Origin: Streptomyces noursei
GTDB taxonomy: Bacteria; Actinomycetota; Actinomycetes; Streptomycetales; Streptomycetaceae
NCBI RefSeq assembly: GCF_001646665.1
Contig: NZ_LWBU01000279.1
Coordinates: 372,760 to 436,759 of the forward strand
DNA: 64,000 nt
Direction: 5' to 3'
Part shown: piece after piece, positions 1 to 7,868 of the stretch
How the letters are laid out: the number at the start of each line of letters is the position of its first letter
Numbering within the stretch: position 1 is the stretch's first letter
The notes under the pieces: generated by a model
Seen by the model: the letters and a program-made list of their open reading frames with translations, nothing else
What the model was told of the DNA's origin: nothing
Database searches by the model: none
Position numbers and translations under genes: made by a program

Positions 1-624
1 GGCGACCACGTCGGTGAGGCGGAAGGTGCGGTAGTACATGATGAACCGCGGCCGCCACAGCAGGTTGCGCACCCGCATGGCGGCGTCGAACGCCCACATC
101 TCCCAGTAGGGGCGGGAGCCGACCGGGGGCGGGGCGGGGAGGGGGAAGACGAACCGGCCGCCGGGGCGCAGCGCCCGGTGCACACCGGCGAACAGGGCGG
201 GGCGTTCGGCCGGGAGGAAGTGCCCGAATGCGCCGAAGCTCACGGCCAGGTCGAAGGCGGGCCCGAAGGGCAGGGCGCGGGCGTCGGCGCGCACCCAGTG
301 GACCTCGGGGGAGCCGGCGGGCGTCCGCGCGTGGGCGGCGCGGGCGCGGGCGAGCATGCCGGCGCTGAAGTCGGTGCCGGTGACGTGCTCGCGGCACAGC
401 TCGCGCAGCACGCCGACGCCGGCCCCGGTGCCGCAGCACACGTCGAGTCCGGCGCGGAACGGTCCCAGCGGCCGCAGCGCGCCGGTGACGGCGCCGAGCA
501 CCCGGTCGGAGGTGCGGTAGGGGGTGTGGTCGAACTTGGGGGCCAGCAGGTCGTAGCCGGTCCGGGTCGAGGAGAGCGCCTGGGTGGCGAGTTCGCGGAA
601 CGTCGGGCCGTGCGGGGTGGACAT
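1..624 (-). CDS. class I SAM-dependent methyltransferase (3' end outside window)
   Basis: The frame runs leftward off the window edge, so the C-terminus is missing. The ATG at 624 follows a good ribosome site (GAGAGGGGACC). Near residues 60-75 is a SAM-binding motif I (DVCCGTGAGVGVL), followed by an acidic/aspartate turn (TGTDFSAGMLARAR), a motif with W and D typical of motif II (VRADARALPF) and a post-motif LRPGGRFVFPLP. This is the Methyltransf_11/25 pattern; the substrate cannot be told. The gene lies 28 bp downstream of the SpoIIE-type phosphatase gene on the same strand and may be co-transcribed with it. Family assignment is firm, role unknown. Confidence 0.85.
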   Translation of the reverse strand, partial: MSTPHGPTFRELATQALSSTRTGYDLLAPKFDHTPYRTSDRVLGAVTGALRPLGPFRAGLDVCCGTGAGVGVLRELCREHVTGTDFSAGMLARARAAHARTPAGSPEVHWVRADARALPFGPAFDLAVSFGAFGHFLPAERPALFAGVHRALRPGGRFVFPLPAPPPVGSRPYWEMWAFDAAMRVRNLLWRPRFIMYYRTFRLTDVVA

Positions 625-651
625 GGTCCCCTCTCGGGTCGGGCCGGGGCG

Positions 652-3390
652 TCAGAGGAGGCCGGCGTTGAAGACGTCGAACGGCAGGGTCCCGGTGCCG
701 TCACCGGTCGCCCCGGCGCCCGGGAGCGGGAGCTCGGCCCAGATGACCTTCCCCTGGGCGGTGTACCTGGTGCCCCAGCGTTCGGCCAGCTGGGCGACGA
801 GGAAGAGCCCGCGGCCGCCCTCGTCGGTGGTGGCGGCGTACCGCAGGTGGGGCGAGGTGCTGTTGTTGTCGGCGACTTCGCAGGTCAGGCCGCGGTCGTG
901 GAGGAGGCGTACGCGGACGGGGGCGGCGCCGTAGCGGATGGCGTTGGTGATGAGCTCGCTGAGGATCAGTTCGGCGGCGAAGGACAGGTCGTCCAGGCCC
1001 CATTCGGCGAGCTTGCGCACGGCGGCGGAGCGGATGCCGCCGACGGCGCCGGGGTGGAAGGGCACGTCCCAGTCGGCGACGCGGTCGGGGCCGAGGGCGC
1101 GGGTGCGGGCGACGAGGAGGGCCACGTCGTCCTTGGGGTGGGCGGGGAGCAGGGCGTCGAGGACCAGGCGGCAGCGTTCCTCGGGGCCGGCGGCGGGCCT
1201 GCCGAGGGCCTCGCGGAGCAGTTCGATGCCCACGTCGATGTCGCGGGTGCGGTCCTCGATCAGGCCGTCGGTGTAGAACACGATCTGGCTGCCCTCGGCG
1301 AGTTCCAGTTCGCGGGTCTCGAAGGGTATGCCGCCCAGGCCGAGCGGCGGGCCGGCCGGGAGGTCGGGGAACTCGACGTCGCCGCCGGGGTGGACCAGCG
1401 CGGGCAGCGGGTGTCCGGCGCGGGCCATGGAGCAGCGCCGGGAGACGGGGTCGTACACCGCGTACAGGCAGGTGGCGCCGGTCATGCCGGCGCCGCCGCC
1501 GGCGTCGTCCTCGTCCTGGTCGATGCGGCCGACGAGGTCGTCGAGGCGGCCGAGGAGTTCGTCGGGCGGCAGGTCGAGGGTGGAGAAGTTGTGCACCGCG
1601 GTGCGCAGCCGGCCCATGGTGGCGGCCGCGTGCAGGCCGTGTCCGACGACGTCGCCGACGACGAGAGCGACCCGGCTGCCGGGCAGCGGGATGACGTCGA
1701 ACCAGTCGCCGCCGACGCCGGACTGGGCGGGCAGGTAGCGGTGGGCCACCTCCAGGGCGCTCTGTTCGGGAAGGGCGCGGGGCAGCAGGCTGCGCTGGAG
1801 GGTGACGGCCATGGCGTGCTCGCGGGTGTAGCGGCGGGCGTTGTCGATGCTCACGGCGGCGCGGGCGACGAGTTCCTCGGCCAGTTCGAGGTCCTCGTCC
1901 TCGAAGGGTTCCGGCTTCTCCATGCGCCAGAAGTTGGCGACGCCGAGGACGACGCCGCGGGCCTTGAGGGGGACGGCGATGAGGGAGTGGATGCCGTACT
2001 CGACGATGCGGCCGGCCCGCTCGGGGTCCTGGGCCTGCCAGCCAAGGGCCTCGGAGAGGTGGGGGACGAGTTCGGCCCGGCCGCTGCCGAAGCCGCGTGC
2101 CTGCGGTGTGGAGGGTACGAAGCCAATCATTTTGCCGCGCGGGTAGAGCGGGTGGTCGTCGCGGATGCCGGCGACGGCGGTGCGGCGCATGTCGGCGGCC
2201 GTGCCGCTGGGCTCCTCGCCGCGCAGGACGGGGTCGGCGAGGTCGACGGTGACGAAGTCGGCGAAGCGCTGGACGGTGACCTCGGCGAGTTCCTCGGCGG
2301 TGCGGACGACGTCCAGGGTGGTGCCGATGCCGACGCCCGCGTCATACAGCAGGTTGAGGCGCCTGCGGGCGCCCTCGGCGCGGCCGGTGAGGGAGCGCAG
2401 CTCGGTGGTGTCGCGGATGGTGGCGACGGTCCCTGCGGGGCCGCCGTGCCGGTCGGTGTGGCGCTGGTTGACGGCGAGCAGCCGGTCGGCGGCGGGGACG
2501 ACCTCGTCGGTGGCGACGCGCCCGGAGCAGAGCAGGTCGGCCATGCCGGGGTCGAGGCCGGGCAGGTCGCGGACGCTGCGGCCCTCCGCGTCGGGGGGCA
2601 GTTGCAGCAGCCGTTCGGCCTCGTCGTTGGCGAGCAGCAGCTTGCCGTCGCCGCCGATGATGACGACGCCCTCGCGCACCGCGTGGAGCACGGCGTCGTG
2701 GTGCTCGTAGACCCTGGTCATCTCGGTGGGGCCGAGGCCGTGCGTCTGGCGGCGCAGCCGGCGTGCGACGAGGGCGGTGCCGGCGGTGGCGACGGCGAGC
2801 CCGGCGGCGCTGGTGGCGAGGATGACGGGCAGCTGGCGCTCGACGACGCCGGTCACGTTGCGGACTTCCAGGCCGGCGGAGACGAGGCCGATGATCGCGT
2901 CGTCGGAGCCCCTGACGGGTACGACGGCCTGTACTTCCTCACCGAGGGGGCCGTCGACGCTCTCGGTGATGACCTCGCCCTGGAGGGCCGGTTCGATGGT
3001 GCCGACGAACTTCCCGCCGATGCGCTCCGGCTGGGGGTGGGTGTAGCGGATGCCGTTGGTGTCCATCACGACGATGAAGTCGACCCCGGCCGCCCTGCGG
3101 GCCTCTTCGGTCAGGGGCTGGAGGACGCTCGACGGGTCCGGGTCGTTCTCCAGGGTGTCCTCGAGGCCCGGGGAGTGGGCGAACGTCTCCGCCACCGCGA
3201 TGGAGCGGTTGCGGGCCTCCCGGTCGCTGTCGCTGCGCGACTGGAGGAGGAGTGCCAGGACCGCTCCCAGCACCAGCAGGAGGACGAGCGCCACCTGCAG
3301 GACGAAGACCTGCCCTGCGACGCTCCGTGGGAGCCTTCCGGCCAGTGACCGGACCGAGACGCCCCGGAATCGGTCGAAGAAGTGGACCAC
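652..3390 (-). CDS. membrane PAS-GAF-PP2C(SpoIIE)-HATPase sensor phosphatase
   Basis: A 912-aa regulatory protein of the kind that controls anti-sigma factor/antagonist phosphorylation in Streptomyces. Order of parts: TM helix near residues 20-45 (VFVLQVALVLLLVLGAVLALLL, split here as a hydrophobic block), an extracytoplasmic single-Cache-like sensor region, a second TM near 175-200, a PAS domain (EGVVIIGGDGKLLLAND), a GAF domain, a PP2C/SpoIIE phosphatase domain with the metal-binding aspartates (GGDWFDVIPL, VVGDVVGHG, YTDGLIEDR) and a C-terminal histidine-kinase-like ATPase domain (ELITNAIRYG, DEGGRGLFLV). The open frame extends further upstream, but residues before 3390 look non-coding; the GTG at 3390 sits just after AAAGGGGAGC and directly before the first TM. 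Which sigma-factor partner it serves is unknown. Confidence 0.88.
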   Translation of the reverse strand: MVHFFDRFRGVSVRSLAGRLPRSVAGQVFVLQVALVLLLVLGAVLALLLQSRSDSDREARNRSIAVAETFAHSPGLEDTLENDPDPSSVLQPLTEEARRAAGVDFIVVMDTNGIRYTHPQPERIGGKFVGTIEPALQGEVITESVDGPLGEEVQAVVPVRGSDDAIIGLVSAGLEVRNVTGVVERQLPVILATSAAGLAVATAGTALVARRLRRQTHGLGPTEMTRVYEHHDAVLHAVREGVVIIGGDGKLLLANDEAERLLQLPPDAEGRSVRDLPGLDPGMADLLCSGRVATDEVVPAADRLLAVNQRHTDRHGGPAGTVATIRDTTELRSLTGRAEGARRRLNLLYDAGVGIGTTLDVVRTAEELAEVTVQRFADFVTVDLADPVLRGEEPSGTAADMRRTAVAGIRDDHPLYPRGKMIGFVPSTPQARGFGSGRAELVPHLSEALGWQAQDPERAGRIVEYGIHSLIAVPLKARGVVLGVANFWRMEKPEPFEDEDLELAEELVARAAVSIDNARRYTREHAMAVTLQRSLLPRALPEQSALEVAHRYLPAQSGVGGDWFDVIPLPGSRVALVVGDVVGHGLHAAATMGRLRTAVHNFSTLDLPPDELLGRLDDLVGRIDQDEDDAGGGAGMTGATCLYAVYDPVSRRCSMARAGHPLPALVHPGGDVEFPDLPAGPPLGLGGIPFETRELELAEGSQIVFYTDGLIEDRTRDIDVGIELLREALGRPAAGPEERCRLVLDALLPAHPKDDVALLVARTRALGPDRVADWDVPFHPGAVGGIRSAAVRKLAEWGLDDLSFAAELILSELITNAIRYGAAPVRVRLLHDRGLTCEVADNNSTSPHLRYAATTDEGGRGLFLVAQLAERWGTRYTAQGKVIWAELPLPGAGATGDGTGTLPFDVFNAGLL

Positions 3391-3607
3391 GCTCCCCTTT
3401 CTAACACCGTAAGGCCCGTGGCGACCATGAGTGACCGCCGGTCGCCGGACGGCGACGCAGGGTGTGCGGCCCCCGGGGTGCCCGACGGCGCGCGCGGGCG
3501 GGGGAATCCATCGTTCACCCATGGCCCGTCCATGGGTCCGCCATCGGTGGGCCAACAGGGATCAAACCCGAACGGTCGCGGAGGTGCCGGCCCTAGGTTT
3601 GCTCGAC

Positions 3608-4468
3608 GTGACGACGCCTTCCGTCGGTGGCGCGGCGGCCCTCGCGGTCCCCGCTCCCCCGCCCTCAGCTGCCCCGTCCGCCTCGGTGACCACGCGTCGC
3701 CCGCCGCCGGCCCCGGGACCGGTGACGGCCGCGGTCGGGACCCCGGCCGCCGGGCGCGGCCGCCGGGCGATGCTGCGCGCGGCGCTCGGCGGCACGGCGG
3801 CCGCCGTGGGGGCCGGGCTGGGGGCCGGGCTGGGTCTCGCCCCGGCACCGGCGGTGGCGGCGCCGCGGACCGGCGGGGGGCGTCCCACGACCCCCGCGGC
3901 GGCGCTGCGCGAGCTGGCGCGCGGCAACGGGCGGTGGCGGGCGGAGCACCAGGCCCATCCGCACGAGGGCGCCACCGACCGGGTGGCGGCCGTGTCGGGG
4001 CAGCATCCGTTCGCGCTGATCCTCGGCTGCATCGACTCCCGCGTCCCGCCGGAGCTGGTCTTCGACCAGGGCCTCGGCGACCTGATGACGGTCCGGTCGG
4101 CGGGCGAGGTGCTGGACGAGGCGGTGCTCGGCAGCATCGCGTACGGCGTCCTGGAGCTGGGGATACCGCTGGTCATGGTGCTGGGCCACCAGTCGTGCGG
4201 GGCGGTCGCGGCAGCGGTGCGGGCGGAGGAGAGCGGCGAGCGGCCGCCGGCCCACATCGACTACATCGCCGACCGGATACGGCCGGTGATCGACCACGGC
4301 CACACGGGGCCCGCGCGGATCGACGCGACGATCACGGCGAACGTACGGCATGTGCGGGGGCTGCTGGCGGCCGAGCCGGACCTGGCGGCCCGGGTGGCGG
4401 CGGGCCGGCTGGCCATCGTGGGTGCGCGGTACGAGCTGGGCAGCCAGCGGGTGCACCGGGTCGCCTAG
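3608..4468 (+). CDS. beta-class carbonic anhydrase with Tat-like signal
   Basis: Interconverts CO2 and bicarbonate using zinc. The beta-class ligands are visible: C141 and D143-R145 in the CIDSR motif, then H194 and C197 in GHQSCG. Before the enzyme domain there is a twin-arginine-like segment (RGRRAMLR near residue 50), a hydrophobic Ala/Gly stretch and APAVAAP, so export is likely; most bacterial beta-enzymes are cytoplasmic. The frame is open back to 3431, but I chose GTG 3608 because a TAGGTT -10-like hexamer lies at 3594-3599, which would give an almost leaderless transcript. That start still leaves a Pro/Ala-rich stretch of about 45 residues ahead of the signal, so a start nearer the RR motif is possible. 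Confidence 0.85.
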   Translation: MTTPSVGGAAALAVPAPPPSAAPSASVTTRRPPPAPGPVTAAVGTPAAGRGRRAMLRAALGGTAAAVGAGLGAGLGLAPAPAVAAPRTGGGRPTTPAAALRELARGNGRWRAEHQAHPHEGATDRVAAVSGQHPFALILGCIDSRVPPELVFDQGLGDLMTVRSAGEVLDEAVLGSIAYGVLELGIPLVMVLGHQSCGAVAAAVRAEESGERPPAHIDYIADRIRPVIDHGHTGPARIDATITANVRHVRGLLAAEPDLAARVAAGRLAIVGARYELGSQRVHRVA

Positions 4469-4508
4469 GGCGTGTCCTGCGGCCCCTGGCGGTCCGGCCG
4501 GGGGGGGG

Positions 4509-4525
4509 CGGGGCCATCGGCCCCG
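4509..4525. terminator. short GC hairpin between convergent genes
   Basis: Seven-base arms CGGGGCC/GGCCCCG around an ATC loop lie between the convergent carbonic anhydrase and AlkB-like genes. There is no T-run on either strand, so termination is only inferred from position. Confidence 0.3.
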
Positions 4526-4557
4526 GCCCCGGTCGGCGGGACGCCCGTCAGGGTCCG

Positions 4558-5184
4558 TCAGCGCACTCCCCGGGGGCGGAACTGGACGCTGATCCGGGGG
4601 CCGACCGCCCTGGCGGTCTTCGGTACGGCGTGGTCCCACGTCCGCTGGCAGGAGCCGCCCATCACGATCAGGTCGCCGTGGCCGAGGGGCACGCGGGTCG
4701 AGGGACCGCCCCGCCGGGGGCGCAGGGCGAGGTCGCGGGGTTCGCCGACCGAGAGGATGGCGACCATGGTGTCCTGGCGCGAGGCGCGCCCGCCGCGGTC
4801 GCCGTGCCAGGCGACGCTGTCCCGGCCGTCCCGGTAGTAGCAGAGCCCGGCGGTGGTGAACGGGTCGTGCAGCTCGGCGGCGTAGTGCGCGGACAGGGCG
4901 TCGCGGGCCTCGTCGAGCACGGGGTGCGGCAGGCGGTCCCGCTCGCCGTAGTGCGCCAGCAGGCGGGGCACCTCGATCTCGTGGTCGTACATCGTGCGCC
5001 GTTCGGCCCGCCACGGGACGTGCCCGGCGAGTTCGTCGAACAGGGCGTCCGCGCCGTGCAGCCAGCCGGGCAGCAGGTCGATCCACGCCCCGTCGCCGAG
5101 CACGGTCCGGCGGACCCCGGTCAGCGGGCCGAGGCGGATCTCGTCGGCCTGGTCGAAGAGCGAGCCCTGAAGATGCGCGGTCAT
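4558..5184 (-). CDS. AlkB-like 2-oxoglutarate/Fe(II) dioxygenase
   Basis: A 208-aa protein with all landmarks of the AlkB family: YYRDGRDSVAWHGD carries the iron ligands H and D, WDHAVP gives the distal histidine and RISVQFR provides the two arginines that bind 2-oxoglutarate. The family oxidatively removes alkyl groups from DNA or RNA bases; a few members act on proteins or small molecules. Its ATG overlaps the stop of the upstream polysaccharide deacetylase gene (ATGA at 5181-5184), so it is the last gene of the leftward SDR-DMT-deacetylase operon. No repair partner (Ada, AlkA) is nearby. Confidence 0.9.
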   Translation of the reverse strand: MTAHLQGSLFDQADEIRLGPLTGVRRTVLGDGAWIDLLPGWLHGADALFDELAGHVPWRAERRTMYDHEIEVPRLLAHYGERDRLPHPVLDEARDALSAHYAAELHDPFTTAGLCYYRDGRDSVAWHGDRGGRASRQDTMVAILSVGEPRDLALRPRRGGPSTRVPLGHGDLIVMGGSCQRTWDHAVPKTARAVGPRISVQFRPRGVR

Positions 5185-5978
5185 GGCTCCAGCGTACGAG
5201 AAAATCGAATATTTGTGCCATCAGTGTTCGGACTCTGCCGGGCGGGTACCAGTCCGTGCTCGTCCAGCCTGCCGACGGCGAGGCCGCGCCGCCGGCACTC
5301 GGCGACCAGTTGCGGCACCGCGCCCAGCGCCGCCCGCCACGCGCCCGGAGCGCTGACCACGTCGGAGTCGTGCAGCAGCACCGTCGCGCCGCCGCGCAGC
5401 GTCCGGGTGACCTCGGCGTACACGCTCCACGGCGTCGCCCCGGCCGTCCAGTCGCGGCCCCACGCCGACCAGAGCACCGTACGCAGCCCGGCGGCCCGGG
5501 CGGCGGCCCACCGCCCGCCGGTGAGGATGCCGTACGGCGGGCGGTACCACAGCGGCGGCCGCCCGGCGGCCTCGGCGACCAGGTCCACCGCACGCGCCAG
5601 GTCCCGGGCGTCGCGCAGCGGCCGGGGGCACCAGGGCCGGTCGTGCCGCCAGCCGTGGACGGCCAGTTCGTGGCCCTCCGCCGCGATCAGCCGGCCCAGC
5701 GCGGGGTGCCGCGCCAGCCGGCCGCCGAGCACGAAGAAGGTGGCGCGCACGGACAGCGCGTCCAGGGCGCGGAGGAACCGCGGCGTGGTGACCGGGTCGG
5801 GGCCGTCGTCGAAGGTCAGGGCCACGTGCGACCGGTCGCCGCGGCCGTCGAGCCCCGGGCACAGCGCGGCCCGCACGCCCGGCAGCCAGGTCGCGGCGGG
5901 CCCGATGTGCCAGGCGGCCGCCGCGGCCAGCAGGCCCGCGGGGACGGCGGTCAGGTTTGCGGGGACGGCGCTCACCAT
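5181..5978 (-). CDS. polysaccharide deacetylase (NodB homology, CE4)
   Basis: A 265-aa enzyme with the CE4 motifs: TFDDGPD (metal-binding and catalytic Asp), HGWRHD (second metal ligands), RPPYG (motif 3) and LLHDSD near the C-terminus. It should remove N-acetyl groups from a GlcNAc-type polymer or glycan. The N-terminal 40 residues contain a hydrophobic Ala-rich segment (LTAVPAGLLAAAAAWH) that could be an uncleaved signal or anchor. The ATG at 5978 follows GGAGGACCG. It overlaps the stop of the DMT permease gene by 7 bp and its own stop overlaps the AlkB-like start, implying coupled translation. Confidence 0.88.
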   Translation of the reverse strand: MVSAVPANLTAVPAGLLAAAAAWHIGPAATWLPGVRAALCPGLDGRGDRSHVALTFDDGPDPVTTPRFLRALDALSVRATFFVLGGRLARHPALGRLIAAEGHELAVHGWRHDRPWCPRPLRDARDLARAVDLVAEAAGRPPLWYRPPYGILTGGRWAAARAAGLRTVLWSAWGRDWTAGATPWSVYAEVTRTLRGGATVLLHDSDVVSAPGAWRAALGAVPQLVAECRRRGLAVGRLDEHGLVPARQSPNTDGTNIRFSRTLEP

Positions 5979-6850
5979 CGGTCCTCCGGGTGCTCGGGGT
6001 CGTCCGTCACGAGCGGCGACCGGGCCAGCTGGACGCACCCGGCCACCAGCAGCGCGAGCGCCAGGACCTCGAACACCACCCGCCAGCCCAGGTGCACCCG
6101 CTCCGCGAACAGCGTCACGCCCAGCACCACGCTCAGCAGCGCGTCGCCCAGGGTCAGCGCGGGCTGCGAGGCCACCAGGCTGCCCGCCCGCAGCGTCACC
6201 TGGAGCAGGAGGAAGCTCGCCAGTCCCACCGCCACGGCGGCGTACGGCTGCCACGTCGTCAGCACCGCGCCGACGCCGTCCGGCAGCCGCCCCAGCGCGT
6301 CCTTGAGCAGCGCGGCCGTGCACGCGAAGCCGGTCGCCGTCGCCGTGCCCAGCACCGCGGCCCTGGGCGCCGGCGCCAGCCGCAGCGACACCAGGCCCAG
6401 CACCGCCACGAAGAGGCCGGCGCCCAGGGCCGTCCACACCCAGTCGGCGAGCGGCACGAAGGTGCGGCCGCCCGAGGGGTCGGCCAGCGCCAGGAATACC
6501 GCCAGGCCGAGGGCCATGGCGGCGAACGCCCACCGGGTGCGGGTGTCCGGTCGGCGGCGGAACACCAGCCCCCCGACGACCAGGGTGAACATCAGCTCCG
6601 TGCTCATCACCGGCTGCACCACGGACAGCGGACCGGTGGCGAGGGCGAGCGCCTGGAGGATGCCGGAGACCGCCAGCAGGGCCGCGCCCCACACCCACAC
6701 CCGGCGGTGCACCAGCCCCGCCATCCACGCGCCCCGCCGTGCCGAGTCCGGCTCCGGGCCGGCCGCGGCCGCGCCCCGCCGCTGGAGGACCGACGCCCCG
6801 GCGTTGCCGAGGGCCGCCAGCAGCGCGAGGCAGATCGAGAGGGCGAGCAC
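5972..6850 (-). CDS. DMT/EamA-superfamily membrane permease
   Basis: A 292-aa polytopic membrane protein with about nine to ten hydrophobic segments in two related halves, beginning at the N-terminus (MLALSICLALLAALGNAGAS). Features such as SVLQRRG after TM1, LATGPLSVVQPV after TM3 and the late VASQPALTLGDALLS resemble the DMT branch that includes NIPA-type and EamA permeases. The substrate cannot be inferred; with a deacetylase downstream, a cell-envelope metabolite is one possibility. It starts 6 bp after the SDR stop and overlaps the deacetylase start. Confidence 0.8.
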   Translation of the reverse strand: MLALSICLALLAALGNAGASVLQRRGAAAAGPEPDSARRGAWMAGLVHRRVWVWGAALLAVSGILQALALATGPLSVVQPVMSTELMFTLVVGGLVFRRRPDTRTRWAFAAMALGLAVFLALADPSGGRTFVPLADWVWTALGAGLFVAVLGLVSLRLAPAPRAAVLGTATATGFACTAALLKDALGRLPDGVGAVLTTWQPYAAVAVGLASFLLLQVTLRAGSLVASQPALTLGDALLSVVLGVTLFAERVHLGWRVVFEVLALALLVAGCVQLARSPLVTDDPEHPEDRW

Positions 6851-6856
6851 CGGCGG

Positions 6857-7684
6857 TCAGCCGAACCGCTTGGCCATGGCGCGGAAGAAGCCCGGGACGG
6901 CCCCGTGCAGCCGGGCCGGCATGCCGAGCCAGGACGGTACGAACACGTCGTCACGGCCCCGCACGACCGCCTGCCACACCACCTCCGCCACCCGTTCGGC
7001 CGGCACCGGGCGCGGACGGTCGCGGTGGTAGGGGGCGCCCCGCCGGGCGAAGAACGGGGTGTCCACCGCCCCCGGCAGGACGACGGTCACCCCCACGCGG
7101 GTCCCGGCCAGTTCGTAGCGCAGGCTGTCGGCGAAGGCCAGCAGCCCGCCCTTGGTGGCGGCGTACACGGCCTCGTTGCCCACCCCCACCCGCCCGGCCA
7201 TGGAGCCGATCATCACCACCCGCCCGGCGCCGCGTTCCGCCATGCCCGGCAGCAGCAGCCGCACCAGGTGGACGACCGAGGTGAGGTTCAGCGTGATCAG
7301 CCGGTCGATGTCGTCGGCCGGCATCCGGGTGAACGGCCCGGCCCAGCCGATGCCCGCGGCCGCGACCAGCGTGTCCACCCGCCCTTCCCGCTCCAGGGCA
7401 CCGGCGGCCAGCCGCTCCACCCCGGCCCGCTCCCCCAGGTCCGCCCGGAGCGCTCCGCCGCCCGTGCGGCGCGCCACCGCCGCGAGCCGCTCCTCGTCCC
7501 GGCCGCCGAGCAGCAGCCGCCACCTGCCGTCGGCGGCGAACCTGTCGGCCACCGCCTCGCCGATCCCGGACGACGCCCCCGTGACGAGCACCACCGGACG
7601 CGCCACCGGGCCGCTCGCCGGACGGGCCCCTCCCGGCCGGGTCTCGTGGCGGGGCGTGGCCTCGGGACGCGGCGTAGGGGCCAT
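6857..7684 (-). CDS. short-chain dehydrogenase/reductase (classical SDR)
   Basis: A 275-aa NAD(P)-dependent oxidoreductase. The nucleotide-binding TGASSGIG motif is near residue 35, the NAG-equivalent is AAAGIG, the catalytic serine is in IGSMAGR and the active-site YAATK follows. The C-terminal extension (FVPSWLGMPARLHGAVPGFFR) is typical of SDRs related to DltE/YohF-like short-chain enzymes. The first 28 residues are Pro/Arg-rich and not part of the Rossmann fold. ATG 7684 is preceded by GGAGGATCCGCC. It is the first gene of the leftward operon and is divergent from the glycosyltransferase gene. Confidence 0.9.
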   Translation of the reverse strand: MAPTPRPEATPRHETRPGGARPASGPVARPVVLVTGASSGIGEAVADRFAADGRWRLLLGGRDEERLAAVARRTGGGALRADLGERAGVERLAAGALEREGRVDTLVAAAGIGWAGPFTRMPADDIDRLITLNLTSVVHLVRLLLPGMAERGAGRVVMIGSMAGRVGVGNEAVYAATKGGLLAFADSLRYELAGTRVGVTVVLPGAVDTPFFARRGAPYHRDRPRPVPAERVAEVVWQAVVRGRDDVFVPSWLGMPARLHGAVPGFFRAMAKRFG

Positions 7685-7868
7685 GGCGGATCCTCCGGAA
7701 CTGTCGTCGACCGTGCCCTTCCAGCGTCCCGGTTTCCCGCCGGTTCGCCTCCCGGCAGCCGCCGCCCCGCCCGCCGATCCACCCGAACAGTCCGCTCCGG
7801 CCGCCTCCGGGCCGCGCCGGCGGGCCGGAGGGAACAGGATGGAACGGCACGGAAACGGAGGGCTCCCC

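Noticed and set aside
178..3348. Very long rightward open frame opposite the SpoIIE-type phosphatase gene, over 1,000 codons
   Set aside because: It mirrors the codon bias of the real minus-strand gene; the product is G/A/V/D-rich without a domain.
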